From an uncultured Desulfovibrio sp. (GTDB lineage Bacteria; Desulfobacterota; Desulfovibrionia; Desulfovibrionales; Desulfovibrionaceae), in NCBI RefSeq assembly GCF_902477725.1, contig NZ_CABSIF010000008.1:62001-126000 (forward strand): a stretch of DNA of 64,000 nucleotides, given 5' to 3'. Both the position numbers and the translations under genes were made by a program. Shown here one piece after another: positions 25,419 to 34,806 of this stretch (its first letter is position 1; each line of letters starts with the position of its first letter). Below the pieces are notes generated by a model. It searched no databases. It worked only from the letters and a program-made list of their open reading frames with translations, and was not told the origin of the DNA.

Positions 25419-26625
25419 AATCCATGGGCTTGCCAAGCGGGCCACGCGGGATGTCCGGGCCAAAGGTATAGGCACCGGGGCGTTGCACGTCGCTCAGTTC
25501 ACGGCGGGCATGCAGAATCAGATCCTTGTGTAGCGCTGACACGTCATAGCCCGGTTGCGGCACCACAAAGGCTTTGAGTCTGTAGCCTTCGTCCTGCCGC
25601 ATCAGCCGCACAAGGCACTGTTTTACCCCTTCGTGGCGCTCGATTACCGAAGCCACATACTGGGGAAACACATTGATGCCGCCCACCTGCACGGCTTTGT
25701 CGATGCGCGCGCCCGGTCGCAGGTGCCGCTGGCCTGTCCAGGTTACGTTATCCATCAGCGGGTAGTGCTGCACCACACCATCCGGCAAGCAGCGCACCAG
25801 CGCGTTGCAGTGCTCCCCTTCTCCCCGCGCCACATGCGGCAGCAGTTCATAATCGGCTTCCGGCGCAAAGCGGCAGCAAACCACACCCATCTCGGACGAG
25901 CCAAAAAATTCCATTACACGAAAGTCCTGCCGCTCCAGCGCATGCATCACCTCGGGCGGCGTGGGCGAAGTGCCGGTCAGCAGGGTAATCCCCTGCCCCG
26001 CCTCCGAGCTGGAGGCCTGCCATCCGCGCATATCCACAAGGCGCGACAGCAACAGCGGTATGCTGATAACAAGATCGCCGGGGCGCATTTGCGCCTCAAC
26101 CATTGTTGGCAGGGGCGGCACGCTACGGATGGGCACCCCGAGGCTCAGTGGCAGCAGCAAGCCAAACGTAAAGCCGTACATGTGATGCATGGGGACGGTA
26201 ATCAGCGCCGAGGTTCTGTCCGCCACAATGGGGGCCAGACTGGTCACTTCCTGCCGGATGTGGCTTTCCTTATGCGTGCAGGGCTTGGGCTTTCCCGTTG
26301 AGCCGGAAGTAAAAAACGTGAGTGAGCGGTCGCTGTGTTCCCACTGCTGCAAAACCCGTTGCGAAAAATCGCCACACAGCCCGCCAACCTCGGGCGCGGC
26401 TGCAGTGGTGTGAAACATGGCATTGCACCGCTGCGCCATATTTTCCAGCGCAGTTGCATCAAGCCCAAGCGATTCCCAGCGCATGGATGCAAACTCGTGC
26501 GGCGCGCGCGCCTCAAAGCTCAGCGGATTGCGCTGGCTCAACTCTGCCTGCGCCACGGATTGCACTATCGCCGTAACAGCCCTGAAATCAAGAATTGCAA
26601 TCCGCTCAAGCGGCCAGGACTCCAT
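25414..26625 (-). CDS. AMP-forming acyl/aryl-acid ligase of the polyene operon
   Basis: A 403-residue adenylate-forming enzyme, shorter than typical CoA ligases (about 500). Core motif FFTSGSTGKPKP at 104-115, GSSEMGVVC in the middle, RIDKAVQVGGINVFP near the hinge, and the C-terminal catalytic lysine in GPLGKPMDW (Lys399). In APE clusters the matching ligase (ApeH) activates the aromatic starter acid and loads it on a carrier protein. It is the last gene of the 19-gene operon and overlaps the preceding ketosynthase-like gene by 1 nt. Confidence 0.8.
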   Translation of the reverse strand: MESWPLERIAILDFRAVTAIVQSVAQAELSQRNPLSFEARAPHEFASMRWESLGLDATALENMAQRCNAMFHTTAAAPEVGGLCGDFSQRVLQQWEHSDRSLTFFTSGSTGKPKPCTHKESHIRQEVTSLAPIVADRTSALITVPMHHMYGFTFGLLLPLSLGVPIRSVPPLPTMVEAQMRPGDLVISIPLLLSRLVDMRGWQASSSEAGQGITLLTGTSPTPPEVMHALERQDFRVMEFFGSSEMGVVCCRFAPEADYELLPHVARGEGEHCNALVRCLPDGVVQHYPLMDNVTWTGQRHLRPGARIDKAVQVGGINVFPQYVASVIERHEGVKQCLVRLMRQDEGYRLKAFVVPQPGYDVSALHKDLILHARRELSDVQRPGAYTFGPDIPRGPLGKPMDW

Positions 26626-27500
26626 TACGCACCCCGCACTTCGATTAAAGCCTGTCTGCCGCTTGCAGCAGCAGCGCAGACGCAGTTAACAGCTTCGGCC
26701 CTGTCCGTCTGCGGCATGTTCAGGGCCAGCATCACATCCAGAGCCTGCGCCAGTGGCCCATGACCGTACAGATGTTCATGATTTGCCCAGCCCGGCCCGG
26801 ATGCGACACCCGAAGCAAAGACAGGGCCGTCCGCCTCCGGCTGTTGCCCCCACCGCACTCGCAGCGAGGGCGCACCCGCAGCTTGCCTGCCCAGACACAG
26901 GGCAACGGCCCCTTCCGTCTGGGGGTGCCTGCTGCTTAAATATTCCGGGCAGCAGCGGGAAAAACGGCTGTCGGTTTCGTCCACCGCGCACAGCAGCACC
27001 CTCTCGGCCCGCCCCGCACCCAACAGGGCTGCCGCCGTGCTCACAGCACCGGCAAAAGAAAGCTCAAACTGCGAGATGGTAAAACACGGCCCCTCAATGC
27101 CAAGCAGCAGGCTGAGCAGGCCTGCGCCCATATTGTTGACGGCATGCGAAAAGGCCGTTGGCGAAGAAAGATGCGGCCCGTTGTCCAGAATGGAATCCAT
27201 AAAATCCATGCTCATTTGCGAGCTGCTGTAGGCAGTGCCAAAAACAAGAGCTGTCCGGTGCAGGACTTCTTTTTGTCGCCAGCCCGCCGCGTCCAGTGCC
27301 TGCACGGAGGCCAGAAGCGCCATACGCGCATACCGGGGAATGCGGCGCAGCGACACGCCCGGCAACAATGCCGCGAGTGAAGAAATATCGGGGGCAGATA
27401 TGGTAGGCGTTTGCCCTGACTGTATGGCAGCAAGGGCATCCTTGCCGCCGATGCTGTGCACAAGCCCGGTTCCCGTCACAGAAAGCGCTGCACTGCTCAC
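26625..27500 (-). CDS. ketosynthase-like protein, chain-length-factor type
   Basis: A 291-residue N-terminal-type ketosynthase homologue (Ketoacyl-synt_2 kind). The nucleophile elbow reads GPCFTISQFELSFAGAV, with Gln/Phe where catalytic ketosynthases have Cys, and the second catalytic histidine region is missing because the C-terminal lobe is short. This matches the ApeC-type chain-length-factor partner that dimerises with an active ketosynthase. It overlaps the upstream ketosynthase gene by 4 nt and the ligase gene by 1 nt. Confidence 0.75.
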   Translation of the reverse strand: MSSAALSVTGTGLVHSIGGKDALAAIQSGQTPTISAPDISSLAALLPGVSLRRIPRYARMALLASVQALDAAGWRQKEVLHRTALVFGTAYSSSQMSMDFMDSILDNGPHLSSPTAFSHAVNNMGAGLLSLLLGIEGPCFTISQFELSFAGAVSTAAALLGAGRAERVLLCAVDETDSRFSRCCPEYLSSRHPQTEGAVALCLGRQAAGAPSLRVRWGQQPEADGPVFASGVASGPGWANHEHLYGHGPLAQALDVMLALNMPQTDRAEAVNCVCAAAASGRQALIEVRGA

Positions 27501-28726
27501 GGCTTCACCCTCCCCAGAACCAGAGCGGCATTGCCGCCGCCAAAACCCAGCGAGGTTGAAAGCGCAAATGGCGACGATGCCGCAAGGGCGCTCTGCGTGG
27601 GCGCAAAACCTATTTCAGGGTCAATGGTGAAAAACCCCGGCGAGGCCGGAACCGTGCCGTTGCGCAGGGCCGCGAGCGTCAGCACGGCTTCCAGCGCGCC
27701 AGCGGCCCCAAGTGTGTGCCCAGTGCCGCCCTTGCTGGCCCATACGGGCACCCCCGGCAGCAGGGTGCGCAAAAGCCGTCCTTCAACCTTGTCGTTCTCA
27801 CGGGTAGACGTGCCATGCGCGTTCACAAAAGCCATGTCCGCCGCTGTGAGGCCTGCCTGATCCAAGGCCGAGCCGATGGCGAATGCCAGGCCCCGCCCTT
27901 CGGGATGCGGCGCGGTAAAATGGTGCGCGTCAGAGGCGTTGCCGTAGCCCAGCACATGCCCGAGCACGGCGGCATTGCGCTCGCGGGCATGCTCGGCGCT
28001 TTCCAGAACCAGCGCGGCTGCGCCTTCGCCAAGGTTCAGGCCTTTGCGGTCACGGTCAAAAGGGCGGCACGGCTGGTCGGAATATATCATCAACCGCGCA
28101 AAGCCCGTATGCGGCACGAGGCTCAGGGCATCTGCGCCGCCGCACAGCACGCACTGGCACTGGCCTGTGGTGATGAGATCCATTGCCAGCCCAATGGCGT
28201 CTGCGCCGGATGTGCAGGCATCGGTGACGGTCAGGCGCGGCCCGTGGGCCTCCACGTCCATCTCCAGCGCAAGATTGGCGCTAAAGTAGTCGTCACGGTC
28301 GGCCCCCTGCCCGCAGGAGCATGCAGGCGGTGCCGATGCAGCAGCCTGCTCTGGCGTGGTTCCACGGCTGGCGGCGTAAGACTCCAGAAAGTGCGACGCG
28401 CTCCCGGCGGTTGTGCCAAGCACAATGCCCGCCTCACGCAACAGATGCTGGGGCAGTGCGGCCTCAGCCAACGCGCTGCGGCACGCGGCCCTTGCGAGCG
28501 TGAGGGTATCCTGCGCGGAGTGCTTGCGCCCTCCGGGAAAGTGCTTTTCAGCAAGCCCGAAAAACGGATATGGCAAGGCCCGGCTGTCCAGCACACTGGC
28601 CGAAACAAGCCCGCCCCGCCCGCTTTGCAGGCCATCCAGAACCGCAGCCGGGCTGTCACCCGCCGCGCACAGGCAGGCCATGCCTGTTACAACAACGCCT
28701 GAACCGTGCTGCATTGCTTTTCTCAC
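27497..28726 (-). CDS. beta-ketoacyl-ACP synthase (KS), copy 3
   Basis: A 409-residue condensing enzyme with intact catalytic residues: Cys171 in VTDACTSGAD, His304 in VNAHGTST, Lys332 and His337 in SKGGTGHTLGAAG. It extends the polyene or a fatty chain by malonyl-ACP condensation. GTG 28726 overlaps the stop of the carrier-protein gene (GTGA); ATG 28714 is an alternative. Its direct neighbour is the chain-length-factor-like gene, so these two are a plausible KS-CLF pair. Confidence 0.85.
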   Translation of the reverse strand: MRKAMQHGSGVVVTGMACLCAAGDSPAAVLDGLQSGRGGLVSASVLDSRALPYPFFGLAEKHFPGGRKHSAQDTLTLARAACRSALAEAALPQHLLREAGIVLGTTAGSASHFLESYAASRGTTPEQAAASAPPACSCGQGADRDDYFSANLALEMDVEAHGPRLTVTDACTSGADAIGLAMDLITTGQCQCVLCGGADALSLVPHTGFARLMIYSDQPCRPFDRDRKGLNLGEGAAALVLESAEHARERNAAVLGHVLGYGNASDAHHFTAPHPEGRGLAFAIGSALDQAGLTAADMAFVNAHGTSTRENDKVEGRLLRTLLPGVPVWASKGGTGHTLGAAGALEAVLTLAALRNGTVPASPGFFTIDPEIGFAPTQSALAASSPFALSTSLGFGGGNAALVLGRVKP

Positions 28727-28995
28727 GCCTGCGCTTTGCGGGTGCAGATAAAGTCTGCAAGGCCACTCACTGAGGTAAAAGCCTTGCGGGCTTCCTCGGC
28801 ATCAGCAATAGCTACGCCAAAATGCTTTTCAACCACGACCACAAGTTCCACCGCGTCCAGCGAGTCCAGCATAAGGCCGGAATCTCCAAACAGCGGGGCC
28901 GAGGAATCAATGTCTTCCACGGTAACGTCTTCGAGGCGCAGGCCATCAATAATCGCCACTTTCAGGGCGGATTCCATTTCGTTTTTTGTCATCAT
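28723..28995 (-). CDS. acyl carrier protein 2 of the polyene operon
   Basis: A 90-residue acidic helical carrier with the phosphopantetheine attachment Ser45 in LMLDSLDAVE. ATG 28995 overlaps the acyltransferase stop (ATGA). In APE systems two carriers share work between chain extension and starter handling; which role this copy has cannot be read from sequence. Confidence 0.88.
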   Translation of the reverse strand: MMTKNEMESALKVAIIDGLRLEDVTVEDIDSSAPLFGDSGLMLDSLDAVELVVVVEKHFGVAIADAEEARKAFTSVSGLADFICTRKAQA

Positions 28996-29894
28996 TGCGA
29001 CCACATATCGTAAAAATTAAAGAACTGGTACGGGTGCCGTTCCACAACGGTTTCCATTGCTGCGGCAAACTGTTGCGCATACGGCTGAAAAACAGAAACA
29101 TCACGGCGCGGCAAACCAGCGGGCACCGCCAGCCGCTCAGCCATAAAAACTCTGGTGACGCCTTTTTCACGCACGGTAAAGAGCATGAGCAGTTCCGCCC
29201 CCGTGATGGAGGCAAGCGCGTAGGCGCTGGCAGGGATGCGGATGCTCCCGCCCATGAAGGCCACATCAACGCCCTGCCCCGCCAGACGCGTACCGTGCAT
29301 CCGGTCGCCCATCATGCAGACAACTTCGCCGCGCCGCAGCGCTGCGGCGGCTTCTACCATTGAACCTACAGGATCCGCCGAATCAATAATCTTGAACGGC
29401 CTGCCCCTGCCGTGCTGGAAGTAGTGTTTGCCCTGATCCTCGGGATTGTGCAACTGCACCACGTTCACCGGGCGGTCAAACTGCTCCAGCCCCGCAATGC
29501 CAACCTGCCAAGCGCCAATGTGCGCCGTCAGCACAATGCAGCCATGTGGGTTGGCCCCTGCCTCGGCAAATCGCTGCCGCACATGCTGGTCAGTTTCGCA
29601 AAAAGGAAACCGCCCGGTGACCCCGGCAATCATCCTGTCCAGCAGCACTTGCCCGAAATTCAGATACAGGCGGTAGGCATGCACAAATCTGCCCAAGACT
29701 CCGGCGCGGGGAAAGCGGCGGTCAATATAGGCCGCGCAGCGCTGGCGCACATGGGGCAGCATGGCATAGTACAGAACAACAAAGGCCAGTACAATTCGCG
29801 CTGCAAAGAGCATCCGGCAGCGCACCAGAACCTCAAAAAAACCGTACTGAAGCCGGGAGCCAAGTACGGCTGTTATGGGACGTTTAGTCTGCAA
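28992..29894 (-). CDS. LPLAT-family acyltransferase (LpxL/HtrB-like)
   Basis: A 300-residue membrane-associated acyltransferase with an N-terminal membrane helix (MLFAARIVLAFVVLYYAML). The family's HX4(D/E) catalytic box appears as HIGAWQ (His125, Gln130), so the usual acidic residue is replaced by Gln. GEVVCMMGDRMHGTR corresponds to the conserved GD-R block. In APE clusters an LPLAT protein (ApeD-like) is thought to attach the pigment to a lipid anchor. It overlaps the glycosyltransferase gene by 11 nt. Confidence 0.8.
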   Translation of the reverse strand: MQTKRPITAVLGSRLQYGFFEVLVRCRMLFAARIVLAFVVLYYAMLPHVRQRCAAYIDRRFPRAGVLGRFVHAYRLYLNFGQVLLDRMIAGVTGRFPFCETDQHVRQRFAEAGANPHGCIVLTAHIGAWQVGIAGLEQFDRPVNVVQLHNPEDQGKHYFQHGRGRPFKIIDSADPVGSMVEAAAALRRGEVVCMMGDRMHGTRLAGQGVDVAFMGGSIRIPASAYALASITGAELLMLFTVREKGVTRVFMAERLAVPAGLPRRDVSVFQPYAQQFAAAMETVVERHPYQFFNFYDMWSQ

Positions 29895-31071
29895 GGTCGC
29901 TCCCTTTGCCGCCCCCCTGCCGCATGCGCGTCATGCCGCGCGCCGCAAGATAGGCCAGCGCGCCCACTACGGCCCCTGCAAGCAGGCCCAGCAGCGGTGC
30001 AAGAACAAGCGCACCCACAAACCAGTCGAATATGCGCTGTGGAGCTTCATAGCCGAGGGTCTGCACAGAAAATTCCGTCAGCCATCTGCCATTGCGCAGC
30101 CTGTAACCAAGCAAAACCCCAAGGCCCGGCACAAATGGGGGCCACGTGAGCGGGATCATTGCCAGAGCGCAGAGCCTGTTCAGCCGCAGCCAGCCAATGC
30201 ACAGCAGGAGCAGAATACTCTGTAAACCCGGCAAGGGCAGTGTGGAAACAGCTATGGCAACTGCCGCCGAGCGCCCCAATTGCCACGGCGTGGCTCTGTC
30301 CGCAAGCAGACGGCGCAGGGAATCCATAGGGCGCAGCAGAGAAATGCGGCCCTGTCCGTCCACGCTGTGCTGGCGAAAGGGCACAGGCACCAGGGCGCGG
30401 ATAGTCAGCCGCGTGTTCAGCAGAGAAATACGGATATTGTCCTTGAGCGCCTTGAAATGCGAAACGCGCTCTTCCCTCGGCGGATAATACACCCGAATGC
30501 CAATTTCGCGCACGTCAAATCCGGCCCATGCGGCGCGCACCAGCACTTCAACCTCAAAGGCGTAGCCCGGTTCCGTGAATTTCAGGCAGTCCAGCACACG
30601 CAAGGGATAAGCGCGGAACCCGCTCTGCATGTCGCGCACCCGCTCCCCTGTCTGCACACGCATCCAGAAGGCGGAAAACGCCCTGCCGAAACGGGACGAG
30701 CCAGGCACGTGCGGCACGTTGAAATCGCGGCAGCCCACAATAATTGCGCCGGGGTGCTGCGCAATGGCCTGCAAAAAAAGGGGGATGTCTTCCGGGTAGT
30801 GCTGTCCGTCGGCATCCAGCGTAATCATGTGCGTTGCGCCAAGCCGTGCGGCCTCAGCCGCGCCAGCCAGCAGGGCCGCGCCCTTGCCGCCGTTGCGGGG
30901 CAGGCGCACAAGCGTGATGGGCAGGCCCTCCAGGCTATCAGCACTGCCGTCTGTGGAGCCGTCGTCCACCACGATGATCGTGCCGCACTGGTTCAGGGCC
31001 CGCTGCACCACATCGCGCAGGCCTTCACGGTGGTTGTACACCGGAATGACCACGGCAATTACTGGCGGCAT
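29884..31071 (-). CDS. GT2 glycosyltransferase with C-terminal DUF2062 membrane domain
   Basis: A 395-residue protein. The GT-A domain begins IAVVIPVYNHREGL and has VVDDGSTDGS and the metal-binding DADGQH (Asp86-Asp88). The C-terminal third is a DUF2062-like membrane domain (LPLPGLQSILLLLCIGW, LTWPPFVPGLGVLLGY). APE clusters contain a comparable glycosyltransferase, sometimes fused to an acyltransferase; here the acyltransferase is separate. ATG 31071 has AAGG upstream and overlaps the thioesterase end by 13 nt. Confidence 0.82.
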   Translation of the reverse strand: MPPVIAVVIPVYNHREGLRDVVQRALNQCGTIIVVDDGSTDGSADSLEGLPITLVRLPRNGGKGAALLAGAAEAARLGATHMITLDADGQHYPEDIPLFLQAIAQHPGAIIVGCRDFNVPHVPGSSRFGRAFSAFWMRVQTGERVRDMQSGFRAYPLRVLDCLKFTEPGYAFEVEVLVRAAWAGFDVREIGIRVYYPPREERVSHFKALKDNIRISLLNTRLTIRALVPVPFRQHSVDGQGRISLLRPMDSLRRLLADRATPWQLGRSAAVAIAVSTLPLPGLQSILLLLCIGWLRLNRLCALAMIPLTWPPFVPGLGVLLGYRLRNGRWLTEFSVQTLGYEAPQRIFDWFVGALVLAPLLGLLAGAVVGALAYLAARGMTRMRQGGGKGSDLAD

Positions 31072-31541
31072 ACGACCTTGCCCTGCCGCCACTGCGCGCA
31101 GAATTCGCGGTAAAAGGCTGGCGGCTCCATGAGCAGGTTGCCGTTCAGATCAAGCATAAGCTGAGTTGTACTGGCTGTGGTGGTCACAAGGCCTGCCGCG
31201 TCTTCAATGCGGTATTCAAAATCCAGCACTGCAGCCTCATTCCAGAACAGCTCCGCGTGGATGGTGTATGTCTGGCCGTACAGCAGCGGATGGTGAAAAT
31301 CCAGATGAAAGAGCTTGAGCGGCACCACAACGCCATTATCACGAAAATCCAGATAGCTGATGCCATAGGCACGGCCCATGGCCTCCCGGCCATCCTCAAG
31401 CCAGCTGGCATAGCGGCCATGCCACATAAAACGCACGGCATCCACCTCTTCAAAGCGCACCGTGCGCTGGACGCTGACGCAGAGAGAAGGTACCTCCGGC
31501 GCGCTACGGCGGCGGGGACGTGAAGCGCGGTGCAGGCTCAT
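31059..31541 (-). CDS. hot-dog acyl thioesterase (4HBT-like)
   Basis: A 160-residue hot-dog protein of the 4-hydroxybenzoyl-CoA thioesterase type: RFEEVDAVRFMWHGRYASW carries the family's Asp (34) and the HGRY segment. It would release or edit acyl-ACP/CoA intermediates of the polyene pathway (ApeK-like). The N-terminal ~20 residues are basic and probably flexible. It overlaps its neighbours by 4 and 13 nt. Confidence 0.78.
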   Translation of the reverse strand: MSLHRASRPRRRSAPEVPSLCVSVQRTVRFEEVDAVRFMWHGRYASWLEDGREAMGRAYGISYLDFRDNGVVVPLKLFHLDFHHPLLYGQTYTIHAELFWNEAAVLDFEYRIEDAAGLVTTTASTTQLMLDLNGNLLMEPPAFYREFCAQWRQGKVVCRQ

Positions 31542-31903
31542 AGCGCTGGCACCTCCACCTGTATGCGGGCTGCCAGCGTTTCGCCGCTATGCAGGGTGCA
31601 TTCCCAGCGCCCCTCACGACGTCCCTTGCTCAGGGTCAGCAAAATATCCACATCCGGCCCAAGCGGCGCAAGAAATTTGGCCTGCGGCACACATGCCAGA
31701 TCCGCGGATTGCCCCATTGCTTCAAGTGCAACCTGAGCCATGAGCACCTGAACGACAGCGGGCAGCACAGGATGCCCCGGAAAATGCCCGGCGAACACTG
31801 CACTGTCCGCCGCAAAACAAAAGCTCTGCCGCCACGCGCCCTGCTCGGGCGAATGTTCCAACTGGCTGACCGCATGTAGCACGGCACGACGCATCACGCT
31901 CAT
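31538..31903 (-). CDS. FabZ-like dehydratase subunit carrying the catalytic His
   Basis: A 121-residue hot-dog protein with the FabA/FabZ signature FAGHFPGHPVLPAVVQV, including catalytic His40. The Glu that FabZ places a few residues later (in EAMAQ) is absent; the matching stretch reads VQVLMAQ. FabZ active sites combine His of one subunit with Glu of the other, so this protein would need a partner; the dehydratase at 35535-35984 has the reverse pattern. It resembles one of the ApeI/ApeP pair. Confidence 0.8.
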   Translation of the reverse strand: MSVMRRAVLHAVSQLEHSPEQGAWRQSFCFAADSAVFAGHFPGHPVLPAVVQVLMAQVALEAMGQSADLACVPQAKFLAPLGPDVDILLTLSKGRREGRWECTLHSGETLAARIQVEVPAL

Positions 31904-32451
31904 AAATGCGAAATCTCCACAAAATACATATCCATGGTCATTCCGTCCTGCTCACTGTACACGCCATTCAAGCCATCCGCTGTCGGGCTGAACCGAGCCT
32001 TCCAGCCTTTGCCCTCAAGGTTCGGCTGCACAGCATCCTGACCGAGAGCAGGCAATATTCTGTATACGGCCACGCCAGTACGGAACAACAGGCTGGTTGC
32101 CTCCCTGCCCATACCTTCCGCCGTGGTGCATTGCATTTTTACAGACTGCGCACTTGTTGCGCCTTTAAGCCCACTGTCTGGCTCAACATCGGCGCTGTAC
32201 GTGCATACGCCCAGAGTTCTGCCATGTGGAAGGATAAGCGCCAGACTCCCGCCGGATTCAGTCATTTGCACTTCGCCCTGCACTGGTGCCTTCTGCCCGG
32301 CAATAGTCAGCCGCGCGCCAAACTGCGCCACCAGAGAACCGCTCTGCTGGCTTGCCTGAAGCGGCGGCAACAGCACGGCGCGCTTTTGCGCGCCGCAAGC
32401 GGCAACAAGCCCCAAAATCAGCAGCAAGCCTGCGTATCGTAGGGCCTTCAT
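31900..32451 (-). CDS. outer-membrane-type lipoprotein, DUF3261-like
   Basis: A 183-residue lipoprotein. The signal peptide MKALRYAGLLLILGLVAAC ends in the lipobox LVAAC, followed by GAQKRAVLLPPLQ. The mature part is beta-rich (LTIAGQKAPVQGEVQM, LALILPHGRTLGVCTY). DUF3261-type lipoproteins accompany the LolA-like carrier and exporter in APE clusters, pointing to pigment transfer to the outer membrane. ATG 32451 overlaps the exporter stop (ATGA). Confidence 0.72.
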   Translation of the reverse strand: MKALRYAGLLLILGLVAACGAQKRAVLLPPLQASQQSGSLVAQFGARLTIAGQKAPVQGEVQMTESGGSLALILPHGRTLGVCTYSADVEPDSGLKGATSAQSVKMQCTTAEGMGREATSLLFRTGVAVYRILPALGQDAVQPNLEGKGWKARFSPTADGLNGVYSEQDGMTMDMYFVEISHL

Positions 32452-34802
32452 GCCTGTTTTCCTTGCACCCGGCAGAGTCTGGGCAAAAGCCACAAGGCCA
32501 CAGGAACCTCCACAATCAAACCCCAGAAAATTACTTCACCCATAGCTTTAAGGGCCGGGTGTTGCGCAAGAGCCAGAAGGCCCATACCTGTGAATGTGGT
32601 GAGTGAAGACACAACAACCGCCCGCTCCACACCCATTTTCACCCCGCTGACAAGGTCATGCGTGACCACAATACCGTGATCCGCCGCAAGGCCCAGCACC
32701 AGCGGCATTGCCGCCATGCCTGCCAATGTCAGGGGGTGGCTGGTAATGGACATCCACGCAAGTATACAAGCAACGGAACACAACGGTGGCAAAGATGCAA
32801 GCAAGGTTCGCCGCGCATCGCGAAAGTATAAAAACAGAAGAGCCAGACAGGCCATCCAGGCCAGAGGCACAAGCCGTTTTTCCATATCAAGCTGCTGCAA
32901 CAGCGTAGTTTCAAGTTCGCCGGGGGCCAGCGCCATTGTCTGCGCGGCGAGGACAGGTTCCAGACGGCTCACATCCGCCTTTTTGCTGGTAAAGAGCAAA
33001 AGCCGAGCTGTGTGGTCATCAGCTTGCGGCGCATGCAAAAATATATCGACCATCTCGCCAAGGCCTGCGGCGCGTAGCACTGCCGGGTCAAAGTCCGCCA
33101 CCGGGCGTTCAAGCAGCTCCACAAAGGGGGTAAAGGCTTCAGCGGTGAATCCGTAACGCTGCGCTGCGGTTGTCAAAAGGGCCTGAACACGCGGCCCCTC
33201 CATTTTTGCAAAGGCTTCCCACCGTTGCACGTTGGCCTGAGTCTGCTCTGGCGAAGGCCACACATCGGTAAGGGTGCCGATCTTGTTTTCCGGTTCAAGA
33301 ACGCGCAGGGCCTGCGCTACAGCACGGCCATTGGCAAGGGCCGCATCCGTTGTCGGCCCTTCAACCACGAGGATGTTACTGTCGCGCGATCCCCAAATGG
33401 CTTTAAGCTTCTCGCCGTCCTGCTGCAATTGCGCCATGTCCGCCCCCATGGTGCGGGGTGAAACATCCACCCGTACGATGGAAAACAAGGCGTAGCACAA
33501 CAGCAACAATCCAAAAACACACGCAAAGACACGTAGGGGCACTGGCTGACGCGGCGCTGTATTTTCTTTGCGCACAGGCAGGGGCGGCGTATTGAACCAG
33601 GGGCACACGGGAAGCACAACAACCGCCAGCGCAAAGCCCGCGCTCAAGGTAAGCAGGGCAAAAAGGGCCAGCTGGCGTACAGCCGGAATGCCCGAAAGCA
33701 GCAATACGGCAAAGCCGGAAGCATTGACCAGATACCCCTGAAACAGAGGCGGCGTAATATGCTCCAGCACACTCTCTGTTGAGTCGCCGCTACGCAGGGC
33801 AAAATGCATATGCACGGCGTAGTCTTCCGCCACGCCAAGTACGGACGCGCCAAAACCCAAGGCCAACCCGGAGAGTGCTGGCGTGAGCAGGGTCATGCCG
33901 CCCAGGGCGAAGCTGGCGGCAAATGCGGGCACCAGCATAAGCCACAGGGCACCGCGCGAGCGCACCAGCAAGGCGTACACCAGCACAAACCCCAGCATGG
34001 AAAAAAAGACGATATTGGTCACGTCGCGCTGGATAACCTGCGCATTGACGGCGCTGTGCCTGTGCCCGCCCACCACAAGACCCTGCATATCCGGCGCGAG
34101 GTGTTTCTGCATGGCGGCATGGATGGCGTCCATCAACTGAGCCGCGGCGCTGACATCGTGCAGGGAATGGGCTGGCCGCAGCACCAGCAACAGGTGTTTG
34201 CCGTCCGCGCTCACAGGATAACCCAGCACAGGGTCAGGCATGGCCCCGGCATGCTCTGCTGGCAGGCGTGAAAGCACAAACCGGCGCAAGCTCAGTGGAT
34301 CGGCCCGCAGCCATTCCTGGGCGGGGCCAGCGGCAAGAAGGCTGTTCAGATTGTTGTGAGCCGAGCGCACTGCGGCATCAATCTGCGGGGCATCGGCTGC
34401 CTGTTGTAGCTGGCCCAACGTGGCATCATCCATAAAATACGGCAGCAGAGCCATGAGCGCCTGGGCATCGGGCATGCCCAAGGCCCCCACTCTTTCAGCC
34501 ACATCCGGCGGCAGATCGCCCACGATAGCATCGGCAGCGCCTGCAAGCGCGTACTTTCCGCCATGACGCTCTGTGGAAAGATCAATAAACAGCAGGCCAG
34601 AAGCCGGGGAAACATCCAGGGCTTTGGCCATGCGGCGCACCTGCGGCACATCGTCGGGAAAAAAGGCCAAGCTACTGGAATCTGGCTGTATCCGGGCAGC
34701 CAACAAGGCAAAAACCGCCCAGCACAAGAGGACCAGGCTGAATCCCAGAATCTTGTGTGAGCGTATCCAGCAATGAAGCCTGACAATGAAAGGCTTGCCC
34801 AT
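32448..34802 (-). CDS. MMPL/RND-type exporter of the polyene operon
   Basis: A 784-residue inner-membrane protein with duplicated RND layout: one N-terminal helix (KILGFSLVLLCWAVFALLA), a large periplasmic domain, a bundle of five helices, then the same again. SMLGFVLVYALLV and LLFLYFRDARRTLLASLPPL belong to the two helical bundles. Such exporters in APE clusters move the polyene lipid out of the inner membrane. ATG 34802 follows the LolA-like stop by 4 nt; the frame is open upstream but overlaps the LolA-like gene. Confidence 0.83.
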   Translation of the reverse strand: MGKPFIVRLHCWIRSHKILGFSLVLLCWAVFALLAARIQPDSSSLAFFPDDVPQVRRMAKALDVSPASGLLFIDLSTERHGGKYALAGAADAIVGDLPPDVAERVGALGMPDAQALMALLPYFMDDATLGQLQQAADAPQIDAAVRSAHNNLNSLLAAGPAQEWLRADPLSLRRFVLSRLPAEHAGAMPDPVLGYPVSADGKHLLLVLRPAHSLHDVSAAAQLMDAIHAAMQKHLAPDMQGLVVGGHRHSAVNAQVIQRDVTNIVFFSMLGFVLVYALLVRSRGALWLMLVPAFAASFALGGMTLLTPALSGLALGFGASVLGVAEDYAVHMHFALRSGDSTESVLEHITPPLFQGYLVNASGFAVLLLSGIPAVRQLALFALLTLSAGFALAVVVLPVCPWFNTPPLPVRKENTAPRQPVPLRVFACVFGLLLLCYALFSIVRVDVSPRTMGADMAQLQQDGEKLKAIWGSRDSNILVVEGPTTDAALANGRAVAQALRVLEPENKIGTLTDVWPSPEQTQANVQRWEAFAKMEGPRVQALLTTAAQRYGFTAEAFTPFVELLERPVADFDPAVLRAAGLGEMVDIFLHAPQADDHTARLLLFTSKKADVSRLEPVLAAQTMALAPGELETTLLQQLDMEKRLVPLAWMACLALLFLYFRDARRTLLASLPPLCSVACILAWMSITSHPLTLAGMAAMPLVLGLAADHGIVVTHDLVSGVKMGVERAVVVSSLTTFTGMGLLALAQHPALKAMGEVIFWGLIVEVPVALWLLPRLCRVQGKQA

Positions 34803-34806
34803 AGGC